DNA of 64,000 bases from Tubulanus polymorphus (lineage: Eukaryota > Nemertea > Palaeonemertea > Tubulaniformes > Tubulanidae). The stretch is taken from positions 4,648,501-4,712,500 of the forward strand of contig NC_134035.1 in NCBI RefSeq assembly GCF_964204645.1, read 5' to 3'. This document shows positions 11,117 through 22,770 of the stretch, piece after piece; position 1 is the stretch's first letter, and each line of letters opens with the position of its first letter. The notes beneath the pieces were generated by a model that was given only the letters and a program-made list of their open reading frames with translations, did no database searches and was not told the DNA's origin. The translations under genes were made by a program, and so were the position numbers.

Positions 11117-11440
11117 ACTGTTGTATAGTCGATACCGGTGTCGGATCATTTCGGTTCTGTAATCGATTTCACGAGACTAGGTCTTAACCCATTTGCTTCC
11201 ATAGCAAGACCGATCTATCAACTTAAGACTAAGCTAACCAATTTCGGTTCTATAGCCAATCTAATAATTTAAGACTAGGTCTAAACTCATTTCGGTTCCC
11301 TAAGACAAATCTACTAACTTAAAACAAAGGTCAGCCATATTGGTTCTATAGCAAGACCGCTCTCAGTCCATTTTGGTTCCAAAGCTAAACCAGTCTATGC
11401 CTGTTTTCTTAAACTAATCTGATAACTAAGGCCGTACTTT
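11117..11440. repeat. 48-bp array related to the 47-bp family
   Basis: GGTTC landmarks fall at 11246, 11294, 11342 and 11385, with a diverged GCTTCC at 11195, giving a period of 43-51 bp. Units share TTTCGGTTCTATAG, CCAATCTA and TTAAGACTA with the array at 2510-2722. The left flank (GTTGTATAGTCGATACCGG) resembles the terminal repeat of the 140-bp elements, suggesting expansion inside such an element. Confidence 0.75.
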
Positions 11441-11502
11441 GAGTCACGACAGAGCAACTAGACCTGCAGGGTTATTCATATCCTTTGTGGCATCATTTGC
11501 AA

Positions 11503-12359
<857 letters not shown>

Positions 12360-12935
12360 TGGTACTAGGCCCAATCTAGCTCATCCTGCTCTAGAGCTGG
12401 TTCTAGAGCTGAATTAGCCCATCCACGTTCTAGAGCTACTCTAGCCCATCCTGGTACTAGAGCTAATCTAGCCAATACTGGTTAGAGAGCCAAGCTAGCT
12501 CATCCTGGTCTAGAGTTAATTAATGAAGCCTGGTTCTAGAGCTAATCCAGCCCATCATTGTTGTAGAGCTAATCTAGCCCATCCTGATATTAGAACTAAT
12601 CTAGCCCATCGTGGTTCTAGAGCTAATCTAGCCCATCATTGTTGTAGAGCTAATGTAGCCCATCCTGATATTAGAACTAATCTAGCCCATCGTGGTTCTA
12701 GAGCTTATCTAGCCCATCATGGTTCTAGAGCTAATCTAGCCAATACTGGTTGGAGAGCCAAGCTAGCTCATCCTGGTCTAGAGTTAATTAATGAAGCCTG
12801 GTTCTAGAGCTAATCTAGCCCATCATTGTTGTAGAGCTAATCTAGCCCATCCTGATATTAGAACTAATCTAGCCCATCGTGGTTCTAGAGCTAATCTAGC
12901 CCATCATGGTTCTAGAGCTAATCTAACACTTTAAG
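12360..12935. repeat. 27-bp minisatellite, about 20 units
   Basis: Units of the form GGTTCTAGAGCTAATCTAGC followed by CCATCAT recur with a 27-bp period across more than 550 bp. Two longer-range duplicates are visible (the stretches from TTAATTAATGAAGCCTGGTT at about 12517 and 12783). Because 27 is a multiple of three, a 94-codon frame stays open at 12523-12807 encoding a nine-residue repeat; this is chance, not a gene. Confidence 0.95.
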
Positions 12936-13420
12936 ATCAGTCTACAACCAAATCACCTACTTAAGACCGCACCGAGCTCATTTTGGTTCATGATTTAAGG
13001 GTAGTTTTAGTAAACGTTTATTAATATGGATCAGCGAAGTATGAGTCGAAAATACACAGATGAACACAAACCGATGTATGCACGGGTGTTGCATTACCGG
13101 AGCACAATGTTTGACACATGTATGCGAAATTCGAAACGCAGCATACGCTGTCATCAAGCGTTGCCATCGGTGATGTTTTTTTCTATTGTTGATATTCAAC
13201 ACGTATACATTTCATTGTTATAATTCGTACGTACTTAGACAACGATGGACATATTCCGTGTTTTACGCTTTGCCATGCTCGCGCGGTAATAAGACCTCGG
13301 TGGTCGTTGATTGGCTGATATTTTTCGCTGCCACAGCGACCTAAATGAATACATTCACCGGCTTACTGAAATGCGCTGCCGTCGATTCTCCTGCGGTCCA
13401 ACTTCACCAGCTCCCTTCAA
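12936..13420. other. Unassigned; starts with a 47-bp-family remnant
   Basis: ACTTAAGACCGCACCGAGCT followed by CATTTTGGTTCATGA (about 12959-12993) is a lone remnant of the 47-bp family. The rest is unique sequence with no supported gene. Confidence 0.55.
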
Positions 13421-13485
13421 CAGGGATTCGAATTTGATGGCAATGAGATTGTCACTGTAAGAACCCCGCCTGGTTTAGCACCGGT
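13421..13485 (+). repeat. Fragment of the tRNA-like foldback element
   Basis: CAGGGATTCGAATTTGATGG, then CAATGAGATTGTCACTGTAAGAA and CCGCCTGG, aligns with few mismatches to the left terminal repeat of the element at 50855-51197. Only this one end is present here. Confidence 0.75.
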
Positions 13486-13552
13486 CAATGTGATGTTGTC
13501 CCGAAGAGTTGTACAGTTTTCTATACAGCCGATCACAAATTTGGCCCATGAA

Positions 13553-13592
13553 CAACTGTTCACACGGATGCCAAATGGGGCCATGCCTGTTA
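13553..13592 (+). repeat. Dispersed 40-bp repeat, copy 1
   Basis: CAACTGTTCACACGGATGCC, then AAATGGGG and a GCCTGTT end, recurs at 35861-35900 with about six differences. Both lie near CCAGGCCTGAGCC-like sequence, in opposite orientations relative to the shared core, so a larger diverged element is likely. Its limits are unclear. Confidence 0.6.
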
Positions 13593-13848
13593 GGTACGAC
13601 CAGGGAGGTGGGAGTGGTCCGACTTAAAACCTGAAGCCAGGCCTGAGCCAAATTTCAAGACTGACCAAATTATTATGTGTGAATTGCTACAGGATCCGCA
13701 AGTGACTCACTTCGCTTTGTTTGAGTATTGTTTAGTATTGAGTGAGTAGTTCGAGTGTGAGCGCACTCTCTAAAAGCCAAATTTGACTCGGGCCAAATTC
13801 TCTACGTGTGATTGCGGCATATAGAAGGAAAGATGTACTGAGGGTGCA

Positions 13849-14057
13849 GTGAAGTCATCCAATAGTCCAGTTGTGAAATATTACGCAGGTCATCCATATT
13901 GCCTTCATAGATTTCTAACACAAACCGAGGCTCTTCAAACAATCAATTTCATCAAAAAACAAGGCCAAGACAGTGTGCAACAGTATCATTTTGCCTTTGA
14001 AATGTTGTCTCTTCACAAGCAACTCGACATCCATCTCTCAAATCTAACAGTCTAATA
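13849..14057 (+). pseudogene. Decayed retrotransposon gag-like fragment
   Basis: A 68-codon open frame contains ALQTINFIKKQGQDSVQQYH and then a FAFEML segment. This fits the pattern of the Retrotrans_gag domain of LTR retrotransposons (an L..I.Q..-DSV-.Y...FE.L motif at about residues 29-50). The first codon is GTG, so there is no true start, and the frame ends after about 25 further residues. No zinc knuckle, protease, reverse transcriptase or LTR is visible nearby. It looks like a short old remnant. The family match is by pattern only and could be chance. Confidence 0.35.
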
Positions 14058-15715
14058 AGAACAGTTATTTATCAGTCATATATCAAAGGTTTAGCCAAGC
14101 TGAAGCCCTGCCCTTTGCCACCCCAGTCATAGATACGAAACCTAAATCGACAAATTTAAACCGAAACGAACTTCCCTGAAATCTAGAGAAGCACGCACGC
14201 CACCGCGGCACGGCACACGTTACAAACTACCGAATTGATTTCTTCTCGGAACTCGCTACGAAACGATTATATCATCTTTTGACTGCGACACACACACACA
14301 CACACGTTGACGTTCGACGCGTTGATGGATATAAAAAGTGGGCCATCGATTGTCGCGTCCCGATTCGCGGCGACGACACGATGGATGCTCGTAGCGCAGC
14401 GCCGTTAATTGTTCGTCATTATATCGACTAATAATGGATTATCGTTCGTCCCACATAAAACATTCCGTTATACACACACACACAGACACGGCGACATCGA
14501 TAGCTGCGACCGACCGGCGGCAACCCGTGCGCCACGGCCATCGCCGCTTCCTTATGACGGATTTTCCCCCAGTAAGCTAGTTCATTTAAAGACTTAATTT
14601 AAAGCAACGCTCGGCAATCAGCGTTCGGGTCAAACATCTGACCGTTAGTCGTCGTCTGCAAGCGTTTGTTTGTTTAACCTACGACCCGGCAATCAAACCG
14701 GCGAACGTCGTCGGTATCCGCGCATGTATGTGTATCTCGCGCGCTGTTTCACATCCGTCTGATTAAAAGCGCGGCTGAATTTTCTCCGGTACCAATTACC
14801 GAGTTATACACCTCCTCGTGCTTTTCATCGGTTACGTCTTGATTGCGCCCGCGCGCACGCCGCTAAAGACCGTCGCGAAAATTGAATTAAATCGCGCAAA
14901 AATTTGCGTGAGTGATCAGCCTCGGCGTCGACGACGTCGACGACGACGACGACGACGAGCGTCGCGGGCTCGTTTTTCGCCGGGCTCGCGCCGTCGCCGC
15001 AATAACCGACAAAACGCGCGTAACCGTTAGCGATCTAATTAAACCGCGTTACCGCGACTGCGGAATGATTCGTCGTAATAACCGTTCGGTCGGTTGAACC
15101 GCGGCGCCGCCGAACGAAAACGACGAGATAACATCGTATCGCGCCAACAACGCCACAACGGCGGCGGCCCACGATACCGAAAACTGGTTTACGCCGAGCG
15201 GTGCACGCCGCTCAGGCGGACAGCTCACGCGGAAAATTGCTAATATCGCCGAGCTGAGAAAACGTTTGACCTCTATTGGAACGAGTGTCAAACAACGCGG
15301 AGATTGTCTGACGATATACCAGCCAGTTTTATAATTGCGCTTTGCCTATTGTATACGCGATACATTGTCGGTACCGGCGGCGCTGCGAGCACAACATCGC
15401 GCCTCGCCGCCATCCTCGTCATATTTGCCGAGAGAGACGCTAAATGAACTGTTTTGACAAGTCTTGTCAGCCGCGTTTTTAAAACGCGACCGACGACTTA
15501 AAATCAGCGGCGGCGTTTATCTCGTCGACGAGGCCATCGTCGCCGCCGCGCCGAGTTAATTGCTTGCTCGGCGTCGTTTGACAAGTTGCCGGGTCAAACG
15601 CCCGTCGGGGTCAGAGGAACATCGCCTGAGCTATATATCAAAAATACAGCGAGCGCATACATCACGAAAAATACCACGAAATCGAGCTTCGATACCGACA
15701 ATACTGATACAATAC
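14058..15715. other. CpG-rich island-like block with (CA)n and (CGA)n
   Basis: GC- and CpG-rich, studded with AATTAA cores. It holds (CA)n at 14287-14305 and 14472-14486 and a (CGA)n run at about 14927-14960. TATAAAAAG (14330-14338) is a good TATA-box match. Frames of 60-80 codons on both strands overlap each other and contain Arg/Asp runs from the triplet repeat; none is called. Confidence 0.5.
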
Positions 15716-16235
15716 TGACACTCGGCCCGTCGATACAACACCAGGTCCATCAATACAATACTGGCAGCCGGTCCATCAATACAATACTGGCACCCGGTCC
15801 ATCGGTACAACACCAGGTTCATCAATACAATACTGGCACCAGGTCCATCAGTACCATACTGGCACCTGGTCCATTGGTAAAACACCAGGTTCATCAATAC
15901 AATACTGCCACCAGGTCCATCAGTACCATACTGGCATCCGGTCCATCAGTACAACACCAGGTCCATCAACACAATACTGCCACCAGGTCCATCAGTACCA
16001 TACTGGCATCCGGTCCATCAGTACAACACCAGGTCCATCAATACCATACTGGCGCCTAGTTCATCAGTACAACACCAGGGTCAACACAATACTGGCACCC
16101 GGTCCATCAATACCATACTGGCACCTAGTTCATCAGTACAACATAATACTGCCACCCAGTCCATCAATACCATACTGGCACCTAGTTCATCAGTACAACA
16201 TAATACTGCCACCCGGTCTGTCGATACAATACTGG
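15716..16235. repeat. 72-bp higher-order minisatellite
   Basis: Subunits of about 21-27 bp such as GGTCCATCAGTACCATACTG and GTCCATCAATACAATACTGG are grouped into a 72-bp unit (for example ACAACACC at 15951 and 16023). The period is divisible by three, so a frame of 157 codons stays open with a 24-residue repeat. It starts at a non-ATG codon and has no other coding feature, so I treat it as repeat only. Confidence 0.93.
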
Positions 16236-16281
16236 CAAAACGACATGAGTGCGAGTAATAGACCTTGCAAAAAAGATAGCT

Positions 16282-16408
16282 ATGTCTCCTCAATCTCCCT
16301 ATGATATCATCGTTTTGATATCTAAGATTCTTCCAGAAAACATAGCCGAAAATACGAGCGATAGTAGGGAATTCGATGATGTCATTGAGCGATTTCCGAG
16401 GCGGCCAT
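16282..16408. mobile_element. About 127-bp imperfect TIR element
   Basis: The left part has TCCCTATGATATCATCGTTT and the right part TCGATGATGTCATTGAGCG...CCGAGGCGGCCAT. Read inverted, both give a (G)CCTC...ATGA(C/T)ATCATCG terminus. The same terminus appears twice in direct orientation at 17936-18085. Confidence 0.6.
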
Positions 16409-16990
16409 CTTGGATTAACATATATATTTCCGAGTTCTCATTTATTTCACCAAATGCTTAATACTTCGCCATTCTCATTATTTGGGCGTTACCGCGAACT
16501 TCGGCTTAGTTTTATAATAGGACCCTTAGTTTTGACCGCGTGCCGTTAACCTATGCGCCAAATGATGAATGACGCTGTATCTAAAATCAAAGCCGTTTGC
16601 TCCATCAACTTCGCTCAATATGAAAGAACATGACGGCTTTAGAAATCAGAGAGTAACGCGTGAATGCGGCGGTATGTGCGAGTATTTCGCTGAATACCAT
16701 TGAATGCTGTGTATGCAGGACGACTGCAGCAACGCGAACCGTCACAGAGCGCGAACACAATGGACGGCCATCTTCGCGAAACCCTTAAATTGTTAGTTCG
16801 CCATGGTAACGAGGAAACTGTCGACGGGATACTCGTCGTCACACAGGACGTCTGCGCTCGTACGGTTACCACGACGCCGCTGGCAGCTATAGCAGCGCGG
16901 CTGACGTATACATCATCAACCCGCGTTGGCGTCGCTCGAAAAACAAACATGTCCGGTTAAAACGACGTTTCAAATCGAAAACTTGAAGTT
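16409..16990. other. Unassigned; both-strand open frames
   Basis: An 86-codon plus-strand frame (16700-16960) and a 103-codon minus-strand frame (16639-16950) overlap. Neither contains a domain I recognise or any visible splice context that would favour it. Confidence 0.4.
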
Positions 16991-17490
16991 GAAGCTAAAA
17001 CCGGTCTGAATAGGACATACCCTGGGTTAGAGTAAATAGTTAGTTAGAATAGGTCTTTGTAACAGACAGGCCGAATTAGTAGACCAGTTAGACCAGGCTA
17101 AAACTTCACAACTGGTCTACAAAACCAGCCCGGGGGATGATGTCTAAACTTGGTATACCCAGGATTAGTACTATGAGCGATAAGTAAAAATGATATCTAT
17201 GAAACGTCCAACAAGCCGGAGGCAGCAGATTCATAGACCAATAAGAACTCGTGATAAAACCCTGCCCCATCGGTGCTTCATTCAAAACTGGTTTACATGG
17301 CCACAGCCTTCATTTTCAAATAGTCTACAAAACTGACCCTAGCCTTCATGTTCAAACAGTCTAAAAAACTGACCCCAGCCATCATGTTCAAACGGTCTAA
17401 AACCGTGCCCCAATGGCACTTATTAATACTGGTTTACATCACTGATCCCAGCCTCGATGTTGAAACCGTCTCAGACTCTGCAACGTCTAA
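16991..17490. repeat. Degenerate array with 36-bp core units
   Basis: CATGTTCAAACAGTCTAAAA-like units recur near 17314, 17350 and 17386 (36 bp), each followed by ACTGACCC(C/T)AGCC. More diverged relatives (ACTGGTTTACAT, CTGGTCTACAAAACC) extend on both sides. Confidence 0.7.
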
Positions 17491-17935
17491 TGAAACTGAG
17501 AACGATTAATTGATATTGTTTTTTTTTTTCTAAAGTAAACGGTTTATGTCGTGAGATGTTGACGATATTGTTTGCGGATTCGCCTCGATTCAGTAAACGC
17601 CGCCGATTCGTTGACAAGCGACGGTAATTGCCCGATTAGTATCAACTGTTTTTGCCCGTCATTGATCGTCGTTAACAATAAACTCATTGTCGCCGCGCGA
17701 CGCAACAATACCCGGTCGTCACGCCGACGATAACGCGGTCACCGCCGGTAGTAATAACGTAATTGACTTGTCGTCGCTTATCAACGACGGAGAAAGTGGT
17801 GAACGGCGATAATTTCGATAGCGACGTTCGTATATGAAGAAAAACCGAAACGCTCCACCGGGGACGGCGATTGTCCGAGGAAAACGGGGGCTCATTTCCA
17901 CACCATGGATCTATCTCACCCTTCCTGTCCAATAT
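17491..17935. other. Unassigned CpG-rich sequence
   Basis: CGA/TCG-rich after a T-run at about 17518. The minus-strand 82-codon frame has no recognised domain. Confidence 0.5.
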
Positions 17936-18085
17936 ATGGCCGCCTCCTGAATCCCCTTATGACATCATCCAATTGCGTGCTGTATATGATCGATAGACCG
18001 TTCAAGAAAAAATGTCTGCCTCCATGAATCCCCCTATGACATCATCGAATTGCCTATTTATGATCTGACCGATAAGACGTGGTTA
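17936..18085. repeat. Two direct copies of a 76-bp repeat
   Basis: GCCTCCTGAATCCCCTTATG with ACATCATCCAATTGCG starts at about 17936 and recurs near 18012 as TGCCTCCATGAATCCCCCTA with TGACATCATCGAATTGCC. Both copies continue into ATGATC and GACCG. The unit shares the terminus of the element at 16282-16408. Confidence 0.8.
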
Positions 18086-18132
18086 TGTAGACTGGACAAG
18101 ATCTGTCTTTACCAGTGATAAGTGCTTACTGT

Positions 18133-18395
18133 GGTTAGTGGATCAGGTTAATCTTAGTATAGTTTACTAACCGGGGTTAGTGGATCAGGTTAATCTTAGT
18201 ATAGTTTACTAACCCTGGTTAGTGGCTTGGGTTAACCTTAGTACGGTTTACTAACCGTGGTTAGTGGCGCGGGTTATTCATAGTTCAGTTTATTAACCGT
18301 GGTTAGTGGCTCAGGTTAATCATAGTACAGTTTACAAACCATGGTTAGTGGCTTAGGCTTGTCATAGTATAGTTTACTAACCACGGTTAACAATA
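18133..18395. repeat. 42-bp palindrome-bearing minisatellite, about 6 units
   Basis: GGTTAGTGG starts at 18133, 18175 and 18217 and continues with a 42-bp period. Each junction carries CTAACCGTGGTTAG or a close variant, an inverted repeat with six-base arms and a two-base centre. The array can therefore form repeated small hairpins. Confidence 0.93.
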
Positions 18396-19370
18396 ACTGA
18401 AAGTTTTGCACTAAAAATGTTCAGTCATTCGAGATATCAGCGGAATCGGCCATTTTTTCCTAGGTAACAACGCGAGAACTGGCGAACATTTCTTTATCCG
18501 ACTTTTCAAAAAGCTTTCAAACATTCAAAAGCAAAGGTGTAAAACTTCAATAACTGACATTTAATGTACGCAGCTATAACCCGTGCGTATTTGATCCGAC
18601 ACTTGTTTATTCTCGCCGATCTTTGTAGTCATATTCGACGACGTGATTCTGATTACGAATCTTTCACATAGACGAAAACAAAAACAAGAGAAAGAGAAAG
18701 AGAGAGGACGAACTAAAGACAAACGACGACGACGACGCGTGCGCACACGGAATGTTTTTAATCAGCCGTACTTCAAACCGTGTGAGAAACAAACCCTTGA
18801 TCCCTTATTCGACGATATCTATCGGCTTCGCGTCGTCGAAACAATTTTTCTTACGTAACTAAAAAAAGCGTTCGTCGTTTCGCGCTATACCAAAAGAACT
18901 TTTTCCGGCGACGGTTCGTGTTACGTTAAACCGACGACCAGGTAGGTGGCGCCGGCGCACGAGTAAGCGACATTGAATCGAACTCGTTTTTTTTACGTCA
19001 TCCGTCGAAAAATAGAAAACGCCACGCGAAATTGATTACGAAGAAATTCCCCGCGGCGTACCCGAAGCGTACCCCGACCGGGATTAGCCCGACCTTGCAG
19101 TGTACCCCGGCTCCGGCTCGTACCCGACCTCGTCCGGATAGCGGTAACTAGTTCTTTATAATTCGCGATGACTGGGGACCGGATCGCTAATTACCGATCG
19201 ATACCATTCGTGGTCGGTCGGCTATTGTCGGCAGAAATTATCTCCAGCGCGCAGTAACTAAGATAATCGGACTGCAGCTCGGCTCCGGCGTTTTATATAT
19301 TTTAAATCCTTTCGGTATTATAGGCCCATTTATGGCGATACCGGCCTGTGATGCCATCAAGTCAGTGTAT
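18396..19370. other. CpG-rich block with TACCC-rich patch
   Basis: Includes a GACGACGACGACG run near 18724, AGGTAGGTGGCGCCGGCGC near 18941 (CTCF-like core AGGTGGCGCC) and a patch at 19055-19130 with repeated CGTACCCGA/CGTACCCCG words. No gene is recognised. Confidence 0.5.
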
Positions 19371-19398
19371 ACACACACACACACACACACACACGCAC
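19371..19398 (+). repeat. (CA)n microsatellite
   Basis: About 13 AC units ending in ACGCAC. Confidence 0.96.
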
Positions 19399-20031
19399 AT
19401 AAACGAATACAGCCACGCTAGAAATAAGAATGAACTACGCAGATATATGAACTAATCACTATAAACCTAATATCAATATTCAATGAGAAATAGGTCTTCG
19501 CTTCAATTTGTTTCAAATTTCCTAATTTGTTTAGATTTCCTAAGAATGAATCTTTAAGAGTTTAAAAAAGCTTTTGATTCTGAGAAGGAACGTAACGATC
19601 GTATACACATAATAGCAATCTTATCATAATATGTAAGTCATAGGACCATCGGCATCATTCCATGGAAATAGGTAAAAGGACATATTTGGCATCGTGAAAT
19701 CTGCAATGCTATAGATTTTAAGCGTGGAATCATGAAATGGACGGCCACCAAGCATCGAGGTATCTCAGAGTTAGAGAGGAGAGGAAATATGCTTTAACGC
19801 GTTCCACTAATACGGAGAAAATGAAAGATGATTTGCCGCCGTCCGACGAGAGAAACGCTTCCAAACGGGATCCCGTCGAGAGAATGTGAAATTATAAAAC
19901 GTTCATTGAAACCGATCGGAGACTGCATTAATCTTAAGCTATTTGATTTCGTTTTGAATGCGGCGGTATTTACTGCCGTCGTTGCTGGTTGCGAATATTT
20001 CAAAACTGAGAACCGAAGGGTTGATTGTCGA
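19399..20031. other. Unassigned unique sequence
   Basis: AT-rich, with no recognisable element. Frames of 86-90 codons at its end overlap the CAG repeat and one another on both strands. Confidence 0.5.
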
Positions 20032-20065
20032 GACAGCAGCAACAGCAGCAGCAGCAGCAGCAGCA
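20032..20065 (+). repeat. (CAG)n trinucleotide repeat
   Basis: About ten CAG/CAA units. On either strand the resulting Ser, Ala or Leu homopolymer frames are artefacts. Confidence 0.95.
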
Positions 20066-21084
20066 AGAGAGGATGGATGAATAGTGAATAGGCAGTGTTT
20101 TTCCGAAAACTGTGAAAACTGACTTTCTATAGATCGTATTCGCACGCTGCAGGCAGCCGTCAACTTACGGGCGTTTGCACTGTTCAACAAGGAATACACG
20201 TTAAAAAAAAAGTGGGGGAACCCAGCACATTAAGGGGGAAAGACTACCGAATAGCAGCATTTATAGTTCATGGCATTGGGTAAAACAAAATGACGAAGGA
20301 CAATTCATATCCTCAAAACATATCACGTCGAAATCAAAATAGGCTAGTGACAAAAACCAAAATATATGTCTGAAGATGGCATAAGCATTCTAACCATCCG
20401 TGAAAGTGATCTTCTAGTCGTTGAATGTTCGTAAATGTTATGGGATTTTTATACAACTGACTATATTCGATTCAATTCAATTCAAACTTTATTGATGCTT
20501 ATTGATGCATGGACAACATCGGGAAAATTTAGGTAAATGGTAGGTACAAAAAGAGAGTAAAGAACCCAAAAATTGATATAGACGTATTGATATATACCTA
20601 GGCTATATACTAAACAATTCAACCTCATAGATATATACAGTCGATCCTCAATTGCCAGAGGTAGTGTCTCGCAGTAAGATTGCCGGGGGTCCTCTTGTCG
20701 TAACGACGATGACGGGAAGCTAAGCTCGAGATTCAGTGTATGTGTACAGCGTAAGCGCGAGTCGCTCTCGTAATGAAATTGCGGGTTAATTAGTCGTGAC
20801 AAATCACATCGATTTTTTACGTCATCCGAACGACTTAAAATATACTCGGCCATCAATCACGCAATTACAAATATCAGCCGTGTACGTGAACTGAGTCAAA
20901 CGCATACCCACACATACCGAACCGAACATACGAACATACATCGAAAGAAAGATTCGTTCATATTTGATTGAAAAAATATATAGATTTAGGCTGAAAAATT
21001 CAGTTTTCAAATAGTTCTCCAATATATGGCATACAACGGACAAGACTTAGAGTAATTAGGATCCCACGACTAGCTCCACAATCA
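20066..21084. other. Unassigned AT-rich sequence
   Basis: Short ATTCAATTCAATTCAA repeat near 20471. A 124-codon minus-strand frame (20482-20856) has no recognised domain and begins on a start codon inside AT-rich sequence, so it is not called. Confidence 0.45.
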
Positions 21085-21415
21085 AATAAAACCCATAGTC
21101 AAATTGAAGCCACACAAATGTGGAACTGGGTTCAGAGATAAATCAAACTCACACACCTGTGGAACTGAGTTCTCGATCAAATTAAACCCAGATAACTGTG
21201 GAACTGAGTTCACAATCAGATTAAACCCAGATAACTGTGGAACTGGGTTCGGAGTGGAATAAAACCCACACAACTGTGGAACTGAGTTCACAATCAAAGT
21301 GAACCCAGATAACTGTGGAACTGGGTTCGGAGTGGAATAAACCCCCACAACTGTGGAACTGGGTTCACAATCAAATCAAATCCACACAACTGTCAAATTA
21401 AACTCAACTGTGGAA
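21085..21415. repeat. 39-bp minisatellite, about 8 units
   Basis: GTGGAACTG landmarks lie at 21120, 21159, 21198 and 21237, exactly 39 bp apart. The unit alternates AACCCAGATAACTGTGGAAC and AAACCCACACAACTGTGGAA. Read on the minus strand each unit contains CCCAGTTCCACAGTT, the terminal sequence of the elements at 9377 and 26341. The open minus-strand frame of 88 codons is due to the period being a multiple of three. Confidence 0.95.
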
Positions 21416-22379
21416 CCGGCACCGACTTCAACGTTTCAAACGAACTTTAATAAATTGCGAGTTGACCGAACTGGAGACGAACGAACGAACGACTGACGAA
21501 TTATAAACAGATTTAGTTGAACTAATAGTTTACTTATTTCATGGCGACTGATTTAACCGTGTTTGCCTAATGGAACTGACATATTATCATCATGCCGAGC
21601 GAACGTTCCATCATCTTCATCGAGTCCCCGAAGTCATCTCCGACCAGCCAGCCAGCCATCCAGCATCCAGTCGGCATCGTCTTGCAGCAGCAGCATCAGC
21701 AGCAGCTGAGACGAAAGGATGGACGTCCCCGATACGCGCGCTCGATGCGGTCAACATTCAAGTCATGTTCGCGTACGTCGACGCTTATTATGTCAAACAT
21801 CGCATCCGATCTCGTCGGCGAAACTGACCGCCGGTCATTACTATTCGCGTAATGTCCGATGTAACGCCGTTTTATGGCGGAACCGAACGGCGGCCGCGCC
21901 GTCGTACGGCCTCGGATAATTACGCCGATCGCGCGCCGCGCAGCTGCCGCCGTGGCGCACGTGACGATATAAACCCGGTCCGGACCGGTCGTGTCGTACA
22001 CGGACCGGCGTCGGCGAGAACGACGTAAAAAGTACGCGGCGACGCCGTACGAAAATACGTCGATCGATACGACGACACGAATTCGGCATTATTAAATCGG
22101 ATTCCGACATTAGCCCGAACACAATTAGATAATCAGAGCGGTTGTCGACGAAATTCGTCCGCGACGCACGTAAAAATGTCAACTTACGTCGCGCGTCGTT
22201 CCGAGATATGTTCCTATAATTGGCGACATATCCCTCGATCGTCGTGACGACAACGACGACGACGAAAAGTTTTGCGAAAGTTTCGGCGAATAAATGATAA
22301 GCCGGAGTTGTATTCGATAACCGAGGTTTCCGCGACAGGAATTCTTAGAATATATTTACCGAGGCAAGAGACTGGGTAG
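21416..22379. other. CpG-rich block with (CAG)n and TATA-like site
   Basis: Contains CAGCAGCAGCATCAGCAGCA near 21684 and dense TCG/CGA sequence to about 22270. CACGTG (21958-21963) lies just before TATAAACCC (21968-21976), an attractive but unproven promoter-like pairing. Five mutually overlapping frames on both strands are GC artefacts. Confidence 0.5.
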
Positions 22380-22770
22380 AGAATAAACACGAGGAAGAGA
22401 AAAAGGAAGAGGTAGTGAGGGGGTGAGATACACGTAAGTGAGGTGGAAAGGGATGAAGGGGAGACAGACTTTAGACGATGAGGGAGAGGTTACAAGATAG
22501 GTGAGGTCCGGAGAGGCGAGATGGAGAGGGATGACCAGGGAGGGAGGTAGGGATAGACTTTAGATGGAGACTTTAGATGAGGGAGAGGTAGAGAATGAGG
22601 TTAGATGGAGAGGGAGAGGGAGGTAGATAGAGGCGAGACAGAGATGGGAATGTGGAGGTATAAAGAGAGAGGGAGAAGTGAAAGAGGGATGGCAGGGTTG
22701 ATAGAGAGAGCGAGTGAGAGATGTTGAGCGTGATGGCAGAGAGAGAGAGGGAAGAGAGAGAGAGGGCTAA
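22380..22770 (+). repeat. Purine-rich (GGGA/GAGA) tract
   Basis: Degenerate GGTAGGGATAGACTTTAGA and GGAGAGGGA words recur across about 390 bp of A/G-rich plus strand. The minus-strand frame overlapping it is low complexity. Confidence 0.88.

Noticed and set aside
15586-16059. 157-codon open frame with a 24-residue repeat
   Set aside because: It is a 72-bp minisatellite read in frame; the first codon is not ATG and nothing else suggests translation.
16639-16960. Paired 103- and 86-codon frames on opposite strands
   Set aside because: Neither strand shows a domain or conservation signal that I can assess.
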